A DNA stretch of 32,781 bases, from positions 1-32,781 of the forward strand of contig CAYVTD010000035.1 in the NCBI GenBank assembly GCA_964454445.1, written 5' to 3'. Shown one piece after another: positions 7,926 through 18,100 of the stretch (the first letter of the stretch is position 1; the number at the start of each line of letters is the position of its first letter). Under the pieces are notes generated by a model. That model searched no databases and was not told where the DNA came from. It saw nothing but the letters and a program-made list of their open reading frames with translations. This DNA is from CAYVTD01 sp964454445 (GTDB lineage: Bacteria > Bacteroidota > Ignavibacteria > Kapaibacteriales > UBA2268). The position numbers and the translations under genes are program-made.

Positions 7926-8660
7926 ATGGAAAGCGACATTGTAATTAAAGCAGAAAAACTAACGAAGACTTTTGGAAGCTTTACGGCAGTTGATGCTATT
8001 AGCTTTGAAGTCATTAAAGGCGAGATTTTCGGCTTTTTAGGGGCTAATGGTGCAGGTAAAACAACTGCAATGCGGATGCTGACAGGTTTGCTAAAACCGA
8101 GTGGCGGTCTTGGTTACGTTGCTGGTTATGATATTTATTCGCAAACCGAGAAAATCAAGCAAAACATTGGCTATATGAGTCAAAAATTTTCGCTCTACGA
8201 AGACCTTACTGTAGCTGAAAATATTCGATTTTACGGCGGTATATACGGACTCGGGAGGAAAGAAATCAAGGAAAAGACTAAGTTTTTACTCGACAAACTT
8301 GGCTTAAGCGCTTCAAAAGATGCACAAATTGCTTCTTTACCCCTTGGTTGGAAGCAAAAGCTCGCTTTTTCGGTATCGATATTGCACGAACCGAAAATTG
8401 TTTTTCTCGACGAGCCTACTGGCGGCGTTGACCCTATCACTCGGAGAAATTTTTGGGATATGATATATGAGGCTTCTGCTTCGGGCAAAACTATTTTTGT
8501 AACAACTCATTATATGGACGAAGCAGAGTATTGCGGACGCGTTTCGATTATGGTCGATGGTCGAATTGAAGCTCTCGACTCCCCTGAGAAATTAAAGAGC
8601 GATTATAACGCTAAATCGATGAATGATGTTTTTGTTCAACTTACAAGGAATGTGGAATAA
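7926..8660 (+). CDS. ABC-2 exporter ATPase B (degenerate signature)
   Basis: This 244-residue ABC ATPase is distinct from its upstream neighbour. The Walker A motif is GANGAGKTT (39-47), Walker B is IVFLDEP with Asp162/Glu163, and the H-loop VTTHYMDEAE has its His195. The signature is LPLGW (138-142) instead of LSGGQ. LPLGW occurs in the second ATPase half of YbhF/RbbA-type exporters. Its stop overlaps the start of the permease gene by one base (TAATG at 8658-8662), so the two are translationally coupled. Together with ATPase A it should make a heterodimer with one normal and one degenerate ATP site. Confidence 0.9.
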   Translation: MESDIVIKAEKLTKTFGSFTAVDAISFEVIKGEIFGFLGANGAGKTTAMRMLTGLLKPSGGLGYVAGYDIYSQTEKIKQNIGYMSQKFSLYEDLTVAENIRFYGGIYGLGRKEIKEKTKFLLDKLGLSASKDAQIASLPLGWKQKLAFSVSILHEPKIVFLDEPTGGVDPITRRNFWDMIYEASASGKTIFVTTHYMDEAEYCGRVSIMVDGRIEALDSPEKLKSDYNAKSMNDVFVQLTRNVE

Positions 8661-9760
8661 TGGGCGCCTTCAAGCAGTTTTTAATCAAAGAATCTTACCA
8701 TATTTTTCGCGATTATCGCACTTTGATGGTTTTGTTTGGAATGCCAATCATTCAAGTTATTTTGTTTGGATATGCCATTCGCACAGAAATTCAAAATGCT
8801 GACATCGGCATCCTCGATAAATCTAAGGATTATGTAACTCAGAAAATTATCAATAAATTAACATCTTCAGGGTATTTCATAATAAAAGAGTATTTCACTT
8901 CCGAAAAAGATATTGAAGCTGCTTTTCGATCTGGTAAAGTAAAGCAGGTGGTCGTTTTCGAACCAAACTTTGCCGAGAATCTTGCTCGCAAATTTTCTGC
9001 AAAAATCCAAATATTAAACGATGCTTCAAATCCAAATGTTGCAAGTTTGATGAATACATATACTTCAACTATTATAGCAGATTACAACCGAATCTATGCT
9101 CGCAGTTCTTCAGCTATGATTAATCCTGAAGTCAAGATGCTTTACAACCCTGAAATGAAAAGTGTTAATATGTTTGTGCCCGGATTGATTGCTTTTATTT
9201 TAATGCTCGTATCCGCTTTAATGACTTCTATTACAATAACTCGTGAGAAAGAAGTTGGAACTATGGAGATACTCCTCGTGTCGCCCTTGAAGCCAATTAC
9301 AATTATCATTGGCAAGGTTTTGCCCTATTTGGTGCTTGCTTTTATCAATGCGCTCACTATTCTCGTACTTGCAATGCTTGTTTTCGGCATACCGTTTAAA
9401 GGAAGTTATGTTGTGCTTCTTCTTGAAACGATTTTGTTTGTTCTGACCGCCTTGTCGCTCGGCATTTTGATTTCCACAATTTCTAAAACTCAACAGGCGG
9501 CGATGATGATGGCGCTTGCGGGATTGCTTATGCCAACAATGCTTCTTTCCGGGTTCGTCTATCCAATCGAAAATATGCCTTTAATCTTGCAATATATCAG
9601 TAATATCATTCCTGCAAGGTGGTTTTTAACCATAATTAAGGCAATTATGTTAAAAGGGGTCTCATTCGAGTACTTTTGGAAGGAAACGCTTGTCCTTTTG
9701 GGTATGATGCTCTTGTTTATGAGCGTATCTGTGCTAAAATTTAAGATTAGATTGGAGTAA
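8660..9760 (+). CDS. ABC-2 type transporter permease A
   Basis: This 366-residue inner-membrane permease has the YhhJ/YbhS/YbhR architecture. An N-terminal membrane segment (MVLFGMPIIQVILFGYAI) is followed by an extracytoplasmic domain of about 140 residues. About five membrane segments then follow in the C-terminal half. The hallmark ITREKEVGTMEILLVSPLKP lies after the second membrane segment and is the coupling-helix motif of ABC2_membrane_3 permeases. The start overlaps the ATPase B stop by one base. The next permease begins two bases after this stop. Confidence 0.9.
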   Translation: MGAFKQFLIKESYHIFRDYRTLMVLFGMPIIQVILFGYAIRTEIQNADIGILDKSKDYVTQKIINKLTSSGYFIIKEYFTSEKDIEAAFRSGKVKQVVVFEPNFAENLARKFSAKIQILNDASNPNVASLMNTYTSTIIADYNRIYARSSSAMINPEVKMLYNPEMKSVNMFVPGLIAFILMLVSALMTSITITREKEVGTMEILLVSPLKPITIIIGKVLPYLVLAFINALTILVLAMLVFGIPFKGSYVVLLLETILFVLTALSLGILISTISKTQQAAMMMALAGLLMPTMLLSGFVYPIENMPLILQYISNIIPARWFLTIIKAIMLKGVSFEYFWKETLVLLGMMLLFMSVSVLKFKIRLE

Positions 9761-9762
9761 TT

Positions 9763-10881
9763 GTGAATACTATTTTTTATATGTTGCAAAAAGAATTTCT
9801 GCACGTTGTTCGTAATCGTGTGATGCTGCCATTAATCTTCGTTGTTCCCATAGTCCAGCTAGTTTTGTTAGGTTACGCTGCCACATTGGAAATAAAGAAT
9901 GTCGATTTATATATCATTGACAATGATAATACAACACTTTCCGCTTTATATATTGATGGTTTCGAGCATTCTGCCTATTTTACCATAACCGGTACAGGCC
10001 ATTCCACAGAATCTGCCAATGAAGCAATCGCTAAAAGAATTGCAAAAATGGCTTTGATTATACCGACGGATTTTGAAAAAGATATTTTTAACGGAGTGCA
10101 AGCAAAAGCACAATTCTTAATCAATGCTGAAGATGGCTCTGCCGCAGGAATTATGCAATCTTATGCTGCAAAAATCACAACAAACTTTATTAAAAATACT
10201 ATGGGCAATTTTCATATTCCTGTTGTGAGAAAAGCTGTTCCACTTATGGAAATATCTGAGCGATACCTTTATAATCAAGAGCTTGATTACAAACAGTATA
10301 TGGCACCGGGTATTCTTGTCATTCTTATTACCTTTATAGGAATGTTGCTTACTGCTATGAACATAGTAAAAGAGAAAGAAATTGGCACTATTGAACAATT
10401 AAATGTAAGCCCGATTAAAAAATACCAGTTTCTTATTGGAAAATTACTGCCATATTGGTTAGTTGGACTTTTTGAGTTGGCTTTTGGACTATTTCTTGCT
10501 AAAACTATCTTTCACCTGCCCGATATAGGCAACATTCCACTGTTGTTCTCGCTTGGTTCTGTTTATCTTATTGTCGTACTTGCTGCTGGCTTGCTAATAT
10601 CAACAATTACCGAGACACAGCAGCAAGCAATGTTCATTACCTGGTTTTTTATTGTCGTCTTTATTTTAATGAGCGGATTGTTTACTCCGCTTGAGAGCAT
10701 GCCACTTTGGGCACAAAACATCGCAAAGGGCAATCCAATTGCATATTTTGTTGAAATAATGCGTCGTGTTTTGTTAAAAGGAGCCAATTTCAGCGAGGTT
10801 CAGAATCTTTTTTATGTGCTTTGCGCTATGGCTGTCTTAATTTTGAGTGCAGCAGTGTTTAGGTATAAGAAAACAAATTAA
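9763..10881 (+). CDS. ABC-2 type transporter permease B
   Basis: This is a 372-residue paralogue of the preceding permease with the same plan. It has an N-terminal membrane segment (LIFVVPIVQLVLLGYAATL), a periplasmic domain, the coupling motif VKEKEIGTIEQLNVSPIKK and several C-terminal membrane helices. It starts with GTG two bases after permease A stops. The two permeases probably form a heterodimer matching the two ATPases. No terminator-grade hairpin is seen in the 230 bases downstream. Confidence 0.9.
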   Translation: MNTIFYMLQKEFLHVVRNRVMLPLIFVVPIVQLVLLGYAATLEIKNVDLYIIDNDNTTLSALYIDGFEHSAYFTITGTGHSTESANEAIAKRIAKMALIIPTDFEKDIFNGVQAKAQFLINAEDGSAAGIMQSYAAKITTNFIKNTMGNFHIPVVRKAVPLMEISERYLYNQELDYKQYMAPGILVILITFIGMLLTAMNIVKEKEIGTIEQLNVSPIKKYQFLIGKLLPYWLVGLFELAFGLFLAKTIFHLPDIGNIPLLFSLGSVYLIVVLAAGLLISTITETQQQAMFITWFFIVVFILMSGLFTPLESMPLWAQNIAKGNPIAYFVEIMRRVLLKGANFSEVQNLFYVLCAMAVLILSAAVFRYKKTN

Positions 10882-11111
10882 ACGTAAATACATCTCATTT
10901 TATTAGATTTTTGATGTTAAGATGTGGTTGTAAAAACAAAGATAAAAATGCCGAAAATAAAGCCTCAGATGGAAACCGGCAAAAGGATATGTATATTTAT
11001 ATATTCGATGAAATATAGTATAGCAATTTTTTTTTAATTTTTATAAATATCTTTTATGACTTTTGTTGCTTTTTTACAGAGGCAGTACAATAGCTATTAT
11101 AAGTTATTAAA

Positions 11112-12236
11112 TTACAATTCAAGCTTATTATAAGATTTCTTTATTAAACTATAAGCAAATTCAAAATCATAGAAATCTACCAACATAAATTCAATATTTC
11201 CGCTACCATGACGGCCTATATGGCTAACATCTCGAATCTTTAAAATGTCATCCTCTGATAAATCATCAATTTCAATATTAATGTAAAGTTTTAATCCTTT
11301 CTTTTGAGGTGATACTTGAAAAAAACTTTTATTATTTTTGATTAAACTAATGTAATGTTTTAGAGGAATTGAAGTAAAATCTAATTGATGAGATTTGAGA
11401 TAATTGATAAATTGATGGTATAAAGATAAACTTACATTCCATTCTCCATCTTTAAAAAGATTCTCTAAACTGTACACAACTTCTTTAATTTCTCGTAGTT
11501 TATCGTTTTCTTTCATTGTTTTTGTTTCTTCGTGTTTATTAACTAATGATTTCTCAATAATTGCTTCACTTGACAAATTATTAATCTCAATAGATATATT
11601 TTTGAGAGCATTCTTAATTTCATCATCGTGAAATTTAAAACCAATTTTATCTTTTAAACCGTTATTAATCAAATTGATTATTGTTTTATTTGATTGATTT
11701 AAAAGGTTTTCGAGGACATGTTTGATATTTGTAAGTATTGAAATATTTTTTGAATAATTTAGCAGGAGGTCGTTTTCAAAAGCCTGTTTTGAAAGCATAT
11801 CGATAATTTTTTCGTCGATATGGTCAGATAAGCAAAACTCTTTTAAGAGTTTTTCTTTGCCAATCCCTTTCAGGTCTGAATAATAAATTCTATATAAATC
11901 TCCATTTGTTATTATCAGCAATTGTGTGCCGGAATTTGAACAATAATTGAGCTTTTCCATAATCATTTTGTTGTCATCAAGATTATTGCTCAAAGGTTTA
12001 GCTTCAATTAACAATTTAGGCTTTTTATTTTGATAAAAGCTGTAATCAGTTCTTTTTCCAGCAGAATCATCATCTTCTGGGACCACTTCATCAGGATTAG
12101 AGAAATCCCAATCCAAAGCAGTGAAAAATGGTTTAATCAGCCATTCTTTTGTTTGTGCCTCATTAATAGACTTATTTTTGTAGCTTTTAATCTTGGTTAT
12201 GATTTTTTTAATCTCGCCTTCAAGGATTTCATTCAT
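11112..12236 (-). CDS. HsdR-N-type nuclease-like protein with DUF5655-like tail
   Basis: I place the start at the ATG at 12236 (MNEILEGEIKK, 374 residues). The longer frame up to 12341 adds 35 residues of AT-rich translation with no family character. Residues 1-130 match the N-terminal nuclease domain of type I restriction subunits (HSDR_N/HSDR_N_2): EWLIKPFF (Glu31), RTDYSF (Asp64) and LLIEAK (Glu78, Lys80), a PD-(D/E)xK arrangement. A helical middle follows. Roughly residues 265-374 resemble DUF5655: SPQKKGLKLYINIEI, then RDVSHIGRHGSGNIEFML and a final helix YSLIKKSYNK. No helicase, methylase or specificity subunit is adjacent, so this is not a type I system. It may be a stand-alone restriction or defence factor. 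The flanking genes are unrelated exporters. Confidence 0.75.
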   Translation of the reverse strand: MNEILEGEIKKIITKIKSYKNKSINEAQTKEWLIKPFFTALDWDFSNPDEVVPEDDDSAGKRTDYSFYQNKKPKLLIEAKPLSNNLDDNKMIMEKLNYCSNSGTQLLIITNGDLYRIYYSDLKGIGKEKLLKEFCLSDHIDEKIIDMLSKQAFENDLLLNYSKNISILTNIKHVLENLLNQSNKTIINLINNGLKDKIGFKFHDDEIKNALKNISIEINNLSSEAIIEKSLVNKHEETKTMKENDKLREIKEVVYSLENLFKDGEWNVSLSLYHQFINYLKSHQLDFTSIPLKHYISLIKNNKSFFQVSPQKKGLKLYINIEIDDLSEDDILKIRDVSHIGRHGSGNIEFMLVDFYDFEFAYSLIKKSYNKLEL

Positions 12237-12372
12237 TTGCAATTCCTTCAATAAAATAGTGGCTTTTATCATAAAAATACAAAAATAATGATAAATTTGA
12301 AAAAAACGATAAAAATTAAAAAATTGAAGGGCAGAATGCACTTTTTTTTTGATTATTCCGTTCCTTTACCTT

Positions 12373-12693
12373 ATGAAAAAAATAGCCTACATATTGATCT
12401 TTGTTTTAAGTTTCCTTTTTCTTCATTCAGAACTAGGGCTTATTAAAAAGTGTGCTAATCAGCATGCTGGCCATAATGTACGCGAAATCATTCAAAATTC
12501 TGAAGTTGCTAGATTTTCAACCAATAAAACAAATTATCATTTTGATTACAATATTTTAACGGCAATTCTCAAAGTGATTCCTATCAAAGAATACTGTTTT
12601 GAAACAAATCAAAACTTATCATATTTTGATTTTTATTCCCACAGGTTCAAACCCAAAAAACTAATACACTTTCTAAGCTCCCTCCTTATTTAA
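12373..12693 (+). CDS. Small secreted protein at the head of the metal-efflux operon
   Basis: The second in-frame ATG (12373) gives 106 residues beginning with a clean signal peptide, MKKIAYILIFVLSFLFLHSE. The earlier ATG at 12349 only adds eight residues in front of it. Just after the signal lies a small Cys/His cluster, KKCANQHAGHN (Cys27, His31, His34), and a second Cys follows further on (KEYCFE). I do not recognise a family. The position directly before an RND metal-efflux operon, 53 bases upstream of the outer-membrane channel, and the potential metal ligands suggest a periplasmic metal-binding or sensing accessory. Small His/Cys proteins of that kind often lead such operons in other phyla. 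That role is inference only. Confidence 0.6.
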   Translation: MKKIAYILIFVLSFLFLHSELGLIKKCANQHAGHNVREIIQNSEVARFSTNKTNYHFDYNILTAILKVIPIKEYCFETNQNLSYFDFYSHRFKPKKLIHFLSSLLI

Positions 12694-12746
12694 TAGCCTT
12701 CTCCTTCTATAAGTTTTAATTATTTTTAAATTATTTAGGAGAAAAT

Positions 12747-13991
12747 ATGAGACATCTGTGTGTCTTTTTATTTATATTTTTATCATTTGATTGTGTCTTT
12801 GGTCAGGAAATAAAAAACAAAAGCATTACTCTCCAAGAAGCCATTGAAATAGGCATAAAAAACCATCCAGAGATGAAAGCAGCAAAAGCGAATATTTCTG
12901 CTTCAAAAGGGAGATATTGGAGTGGTATTTCTCTTCCTCAACCGGAGATAACTTATGACAACGAGTTCATTTCACCGACAAAGGGTCTGGGAAATGAAAG
13001 AACTTTGTCGATTTCGCAATCTTTCGAGTTTCCTTCGGTTTACTTTCTAAAAGGAAACAAATTCAACAAAGAAGAAGAAAAAGCTTATTTTCAAGCCTTT
13101 TTAATTGAAAAAAGCATTGCTTATAGAATAAAATCTTGTTATTACAAGATTCTTGTAAAACAAAATCAATTAAAATCTGCCGAAGAATACCTTAGCATTG
13201 CCGAAGATTTCTTAAAAAAATCGGAAATAAGATTGAACGTCGGCGAAGGAACAAATCTCGAAAAACTGACTGCTAAAGTTCAGCTTTCAGAAGCCCGTAA
13301 TTATGTAGAAATTGCCAAAAACGAACTTAAAACCGCTTTTGCCGAGTTTAATAATTCTATTGGAATCGAAACAAACGATCATTCTTTTAGATTACAAGAT
13401 ACTTTGATTTTCGTTGATTTTTCAGTAGATATTAACAAGTATTACAAAGTATTGCTTGACAACAGCCCACAATTAAAGATTGCTGAACTAAATTGTGAAA
13501 TAGCTTCTTTGGAAAAAAGTTTAGCCAAGTCATCATATCTACCAAACCTCGATCTTGCATATTTATCCCAAACACTCGACAATCAGAGCGGCTTTCACGG
13601 CTTAACGGTTGGTATTTCAATTCCTTTTTGGTTTATGTTCGAGCAAAGCGGGAGAGTTCAAGAGGCAGATGCAAATCGCTTAATTTTTGAAAGTGAGTAT
13701 CAATTGGCAAAAAACGATATTTCATTAAAATTGGAAAACGCTCTGATTGACTTCGAAAACAGTATAAGTCAGGTGAAATTTTATACAGATGATATACTGC
13801 CACAATCAGAAGAAATCTTTAGAATTGCTTCAAAGAGCTATGAAGTTGGCGAACTTGCATATCTCGAGTATTTGCAAGCAAAGCAAACTTTGATAAGCTC
13901 GAAAAATAATTATAACAATGCTTTATTCAATTATTATCAATCAATATTTAAAATCGAAGAAATTGTTGGTCAAAACATTATAAATAAATAA
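12747..13991 (+). CDS. TolC/CusC-type outer-membrane efflux channel
   Basis: The 414-residue precursor has a signal peptide ending in CVFGQ. The mature part is the OEP/TolC fold: long helical hairpins with heptad character and the opening motif TLQEAIEIGIKNHPEMKAAKA, repeated in weaker form in the second half (KVLLDNSPQLKIAELNCEI). It should form the trimeric outer-membrane duct of the tripartite pump encoded by the next two genes. An AGGAG Shine-Dalgarno lies seven to eight bases before the ATG, unusually clear for this window. The adaptor gene starts 14 bases after its stop. Confidence 0.9.
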   Translation: MRHLCVFLFIFLSFDCVFGQEIKNKSITLQEAIEIGIKNHPEMKAAKANISASKGRYWSGISLPQPEITYDNEFISPTKGLGNERTLSISQSFEFPSVYFLKGNKFNKEEEKAYFQAFLIEKSIAYRIKSCYYKILVKQNQLKSAEEYLSIAEDFLKKSEIRLNVGEGTNLEKLTAKVQLSEARNYVEIAKNELKTAFAEFNNSIGIETNDHSFRLQDTLIFVDFSVDINKYYKVLLDNSPQLKIAELNCEIASLEKSLAKSSYLPNLDLAYLSQTLDNQSGFHGLTVGISIPFWFMFEQSGRVQEADANRLIFESEYQLAKNDISLKLENALIDFENSISQVKFYTDDILPQSEEIFRIASKSYEVGELAYLEYLQAKQTLISSKNNYNNALFNYYQSIFKIEEIVGQNIINK

Positions 13992-14005
13992 AATCGAGTA
14001 AACAA

Positions 14006-15199
14006 ATGAATTTGAGTATAAAAAATTTACAAACATTGCTATTGTCAAGCTTTCTATTGATTATTTCTTTTGGCTGTAACGAACAAGATAATCCAAAAAC
14101 TGAAGAAGGACACGAGGGCGAACACGAAGCGCACTCAAGGGTTGTTAAGCTCAGCCAAGAATCTATTAAAATGATAGGTTTAGACACAGAAGCAGCTTCT
14201 TTACAAAGTATAAGTGGATTTATATCGCTACCAGCAACAATAGTAGCCAACCAAGAGAATGAAGCTTATGTTGGATCATTAATTCCTGGCAGGGTTAAGA
14301 AAATTCATGTAAAAATAGGTGAATATGTTAAGGCAGGTCAAGTTTTGATGACACTCGAAGGATTGGATATCGGAACCATTATGGCGGGCTTTCTAAAGGC
14401 AAAAGCGAACCTTGATTTTGCTAAATCCGTTTATGAAAGGCAAAAGAAGCTATTTGACGAAAAAATCGGTTCACAGAAAACACTGTTGGAAAGCCAGGCT
14501 GAATACGAAAAGGCATTAGCTGAATTTAAGGCAGAAGATAAAAAAATCCATTCCATCGGGCTTACTGATGATGATGTAATAAGCACCAAGTCTTTAAATG
14601 ACCATACCGCTGGCACATTATCAATTAAATCGCCGATAAATGGAATTATTGTCGAAAGAAACGTTGTCCTTGGTCAATTAATTGAAACCAATTCAAATGC
14701 TTTTAAAGTTGTAAATACAAGCTCTGTCTGGATAGATGGGCAAGTATTTGAAAAAGATCTAAACAAGATAAACCAAAAGACAGCCGCTAAATTTGTTTCT
14801 TCTGCTTATCCCGATGAAGAATTTTCAGGTAAGGTAATATACATTGGGCAGACAATAGATGAAAAATCAAGGACTTTGTTGGTCAGAGCTGAATTTGCAA
14901 ACAATCAAAACAAATTGAAACCACAAATGTTTGGAGAATTAAAGATACCCGTCGGAGGCAATTCGCAAGTTCTGATGGTACCTGAAGAAGCTGTGATGAA
15001 AGATGGAGACAGATACTTTGTTTTTGTTAGAAAAAGCGATGCAAGTTTCGAGCAAAGACTTGTTTCTGTTGGATTAACATCAAACAAGAGAGTTGAAATT
15101 CGCGAAGGGCTCAAAGAAGGTGAAATTATCGTAACAAATGGTGTTTTTTACTTAAATAGTGAAATGAAAAAAGAACATTTTGAGGAGCATGACCACTAA
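14006..15199 (+). CDS. RND metal-efflux periplasmic adaptor (CusB/CzcB-like)
   Basis: This is a 397-residue membrane-fusion protein. The signal peptide ends in the lipobox IISFGC (Cys24), so it is lipid-anchored. The mature N-terminus is rich in His and Glu (HEGEHEAHSR), and the C-terminus ends HFEEHDH, both plausible metal ligands. A barrel-sandwich/lipoyl half (VGSLIPGRVKKIHVKIGEYV), a helical hairpin (about 130-190), the second lipoyl half (SIKSPINGIIVERNVVLGQ) and a beta-barrel follow. It links the pump to the outer-membrane channel. Its stop overlaps the pump's start by one base (TAATG at 15197-15201). Metal specificity is not settled from sequence; the His-rich ends fit divalent cations or Cu/Ag. 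Confidence 0.9.
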   Translation: MNLSIKNLQTLLLSSFLLIISFGCNEQDNPKTEEGHEGEHEAHSRVVKLSQESIKMIGLDTEAASLQSISGFISLPATIVANQENEAYVGSLIPGRVKKIHVKIGEYVKAGQVLMTLEGLDIGTIMAGFLKAKANLDFAKSVYERQKKLFDEKIGSQKTLLESQAEYEKALAEFKAEDKKIHSIGLTDDDVISTKSLNDHTAGTLSIKSPINGIIVERNVVLGQLIETNSNAFKVVNTSSVWIDGQVFEKDLNKINQKTAAKFVSSAYPDEEFSGKVIYIGQTIDEKSRTLLVRAEFANNQNKLKPQMFGELKIPVGGNSQVLMVPEEAVMKDGDRYFVFVRKSDASFEQRLVSVGLTSNKRVEIREGLKEGEIIVTNGVFYLNSEMKKEHFEEHDH

Positions 15200-18100
15200 T
15201 GTTAGAAAAATTAATAGCCTTGACGCTTACAAGAAAAGGGATGATAGTATTTATCTCTTTGCTAATAGTCGTTTTTGGAATCTATTCGGCTTTTAATATC
15301 TCCATTGATGCTTTTCCTGATGTAACAAATATTCAAGTGGAAATTATAAGCCATGCCGACGGGCTTTCTGCAATGGAAATAGAAAGAAATGTAACTTACC
15401 CCATAGAAATGGCGATGCGTGGAATACCGGATCTTGTGCAAATGCGCTCGGTTACGAAATTTGGACTTTCAATCGTTACTTTGGTTTTTAAAGACAATGT
15501 TGATGTTTATTTCGCAAGGCAATTAGTCTTTGAGCGTCTGGGTGAAGCCAAGGAAAGTGTGCCTAAAGGTGTTGAAATTACTATGGGTCCGATTGCAACA
15601 GTGATGGGTGAAATCTATCAATACACCCTCGAAGGAAAAATACCAAAAGATTCACTCGAAAAAATCAACTATCTTACCGATTTAAGAACAATTCAAGAAT
15701 GGGTAATAACTCCTCAATTAAAAAATGTCCCCGGCGTAAACGAGATTAATTCCTTTGGTGGTTATTTCAAGCAATATCAAGTGATTGTTTCGCCCGGGAA
15801 ATTACTCAAATATAATATTTCTGCCGATGAGGTTTATGCTGCCATTAGCAACAACAATCAAAACGTTGGTGGTAACATCCTCGAAAGGAACTCTGAACAA
15901 TACATAATCCGAAGTGTTGGTTTAATTAGATCGATAAATGATATTGAGAATATTGTTTTAAAATCTTACGACGGCATTCCTGTTTATATCAGGGATGTGG
16001 CTCAAGTGAAAATAGGCGAAGCTGTTAGAATGGGAGCAGCCCTCAAGAGTGGTCCGGAGGAAACTGTCGGCGGTATCGTAATGATGCTGAAAGGTGAGAA
16101 TAGTCGAGAAGTTGTCCGCCAAGTTAAAGAAAAAGTTAAGGAGATTAATGAAAGCAATATGTTGCCTAATAGCTTGAAAATAGTCCCTTATTATGACAGA
16201 ACTCATATTGTAAATGATAGTATTTTTACAATTATCAGGGCTCTTTTCGAAGGGTCGATCCTTGTTTTAATCGTAACTTTTATTTTGCTCAGAAGTTTTA
16301 GAGGCTCGGCAGTGATATTAATAGCTCTCCCGGTTTCGCTTCTGCTAACATTTATATTTATGAAATTGCTTGGTATTAGTGCTAATCTAATGTCAATTGG
16401 AGGCTTGGTTATTTCGACAGGAATGAAATTTGACGCTTCTATCATTCAAGTCGAAAATGTGCAAAGATTGCTGAATGAAGGCAAAAGTAAAGCGAGTAGA
16501 TTCTCACTTATTTTGAAGGCTATTCTCGATGTACGCAAGCCGAGCATTTATGGAGAGCTTATCATCGCAATTACATTTATTCCAATACTTGCTTTGGAGG
16601 GAATAGAAGGGAAGATGTTTGCTCCATTGGCTATTACTGTTGGGCTTGCCATTATTGCTTCGCTTTTAATGTCAATATTCATTATTCCCCAACTTTGCTC
16701 AATATTTCTAAAGCCGCAAGCAGAAAAAGAAAGTCCGGTAATGAAGTTTTTTTCTAAAAAATATCTTCCATTGCTTAGATATAGCATAAAAAGAAAATAT
16801 GTAGTACTTTTTACCGCATTAGTGGCTTTAATTACTTCATTGTTTTTGTTTACACGATTGGGGACGGAATTCATACCCATTATGGATGAGGGTGCTTTTG
16901 ATATGGATATAGCTTTGTTGCCAGGGGTTTCTCTTGCTAAATCAATCGAAATTCAAAAAATGGCTATATCCAAACTTGAAAAATTCGATGAATTAGATGA
17001 AGTAATCGGTAGAATAGGTCAAACCGGCGTAGCCCTCGATACGAGAGGTGTCGATAAGACAGGCTATGTAGGTGTCCTGAAACCAAAAAGCCAATGGAAA
17101 CGAAAAGTCTCAAGAGAAGAATTAAACAATGAGATGCGCGAGGCTCTTGAGCCAATTCCTGGAATCGCCTTTGGTTTCAGCCAGCCGATACAGTGCCGCA
17201 TTGATGAAATTGTTGCAGGCACAAAAGCACAATTAATTTTAAAGCTTTTTGGAGACAACATTCCGATTTTAGTTCAAAAAACAGATGAAATTGCAAAAAT
17301 TCTATCGGGAATTAGAGGCGGGACTGATTTAATAACAGAAAAAGTAGCAGGGCAACCCTATTTAACGATTTCGATTGACCGCAATAAAATTGCTAGATAC
17401 GGATTAAATATCAGCGATGTTCAGAATATTATTGAAATAGCAGTCGCTGGCAAACCGGCATCAAAATTTTATGAAGAAAACAGAAGTTTTGATATTGTTG
17501 TCAGAATACCTGAGGAAAATCGAAATTCAATAGAAACTATTGGTAACATCTTTGTCCCAACAAAAACTGGATCAAACATTCCTTTGGCAGAAATTGCTGA
17601 TATTAAAATGGTTGAAGGACCTGTGCAGATAAGCCGACAAGATGGGGTAAGAAGAATCGGTATTGAAATGAATGTTAGCGGCAGAGATATTGGGAGTTTT
17701 GTCAAAGAGGCAAAAGAGAAAATAAAAAAGAATGTGAAATTGCCTGCAGGTTATTATATTTCTTGGGGTGGACAGTTCGAAAACCAACAAAGAGCTATGA
17801 CAAAATTAATGGTTATAGCTCCAATCGCTTTGGGACTAATAATTTTATTGCTTTTTGTAACTTTCCATTCTATTCGATTGACTTTGCTTGTCATCTCTAA
17901 TTTACCATTTGCTCTCATAGGCGGCATTATTGCGTTATATATTTCTGGATTGTATTTATCTGTTCCAGCATCTGTTGGATTTATCGTTCTCTTCGGGGTA
18001 GCCGTCCTCAATGGTCTCGTTTTAGTATCTCATATTAAGCAACTAAGGGAAGAAGGAATTCCTTTAGGAGAGGCTATCGAAAAGGGCAGTATGGACAGGT

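Noticed and set aside
10915..11019. A 34-codon plus-strand frame beginning MLRCGCKNKDKNAENK, with a Cys that might recall a lipoprotein start.
   Set aside because: There is no hydrophobic signal before the Cys and the frame ends soon after; nothing further supports a gene or a specific pseudogene.
12237..12341. N-terminal extension of the HsdR-N-like protein (35 residues from the ATG at 12341).
   Set aside because: The extension is aromatic, AT-driven translation with no family match, and the domain begins properly at the ATG at 12236.
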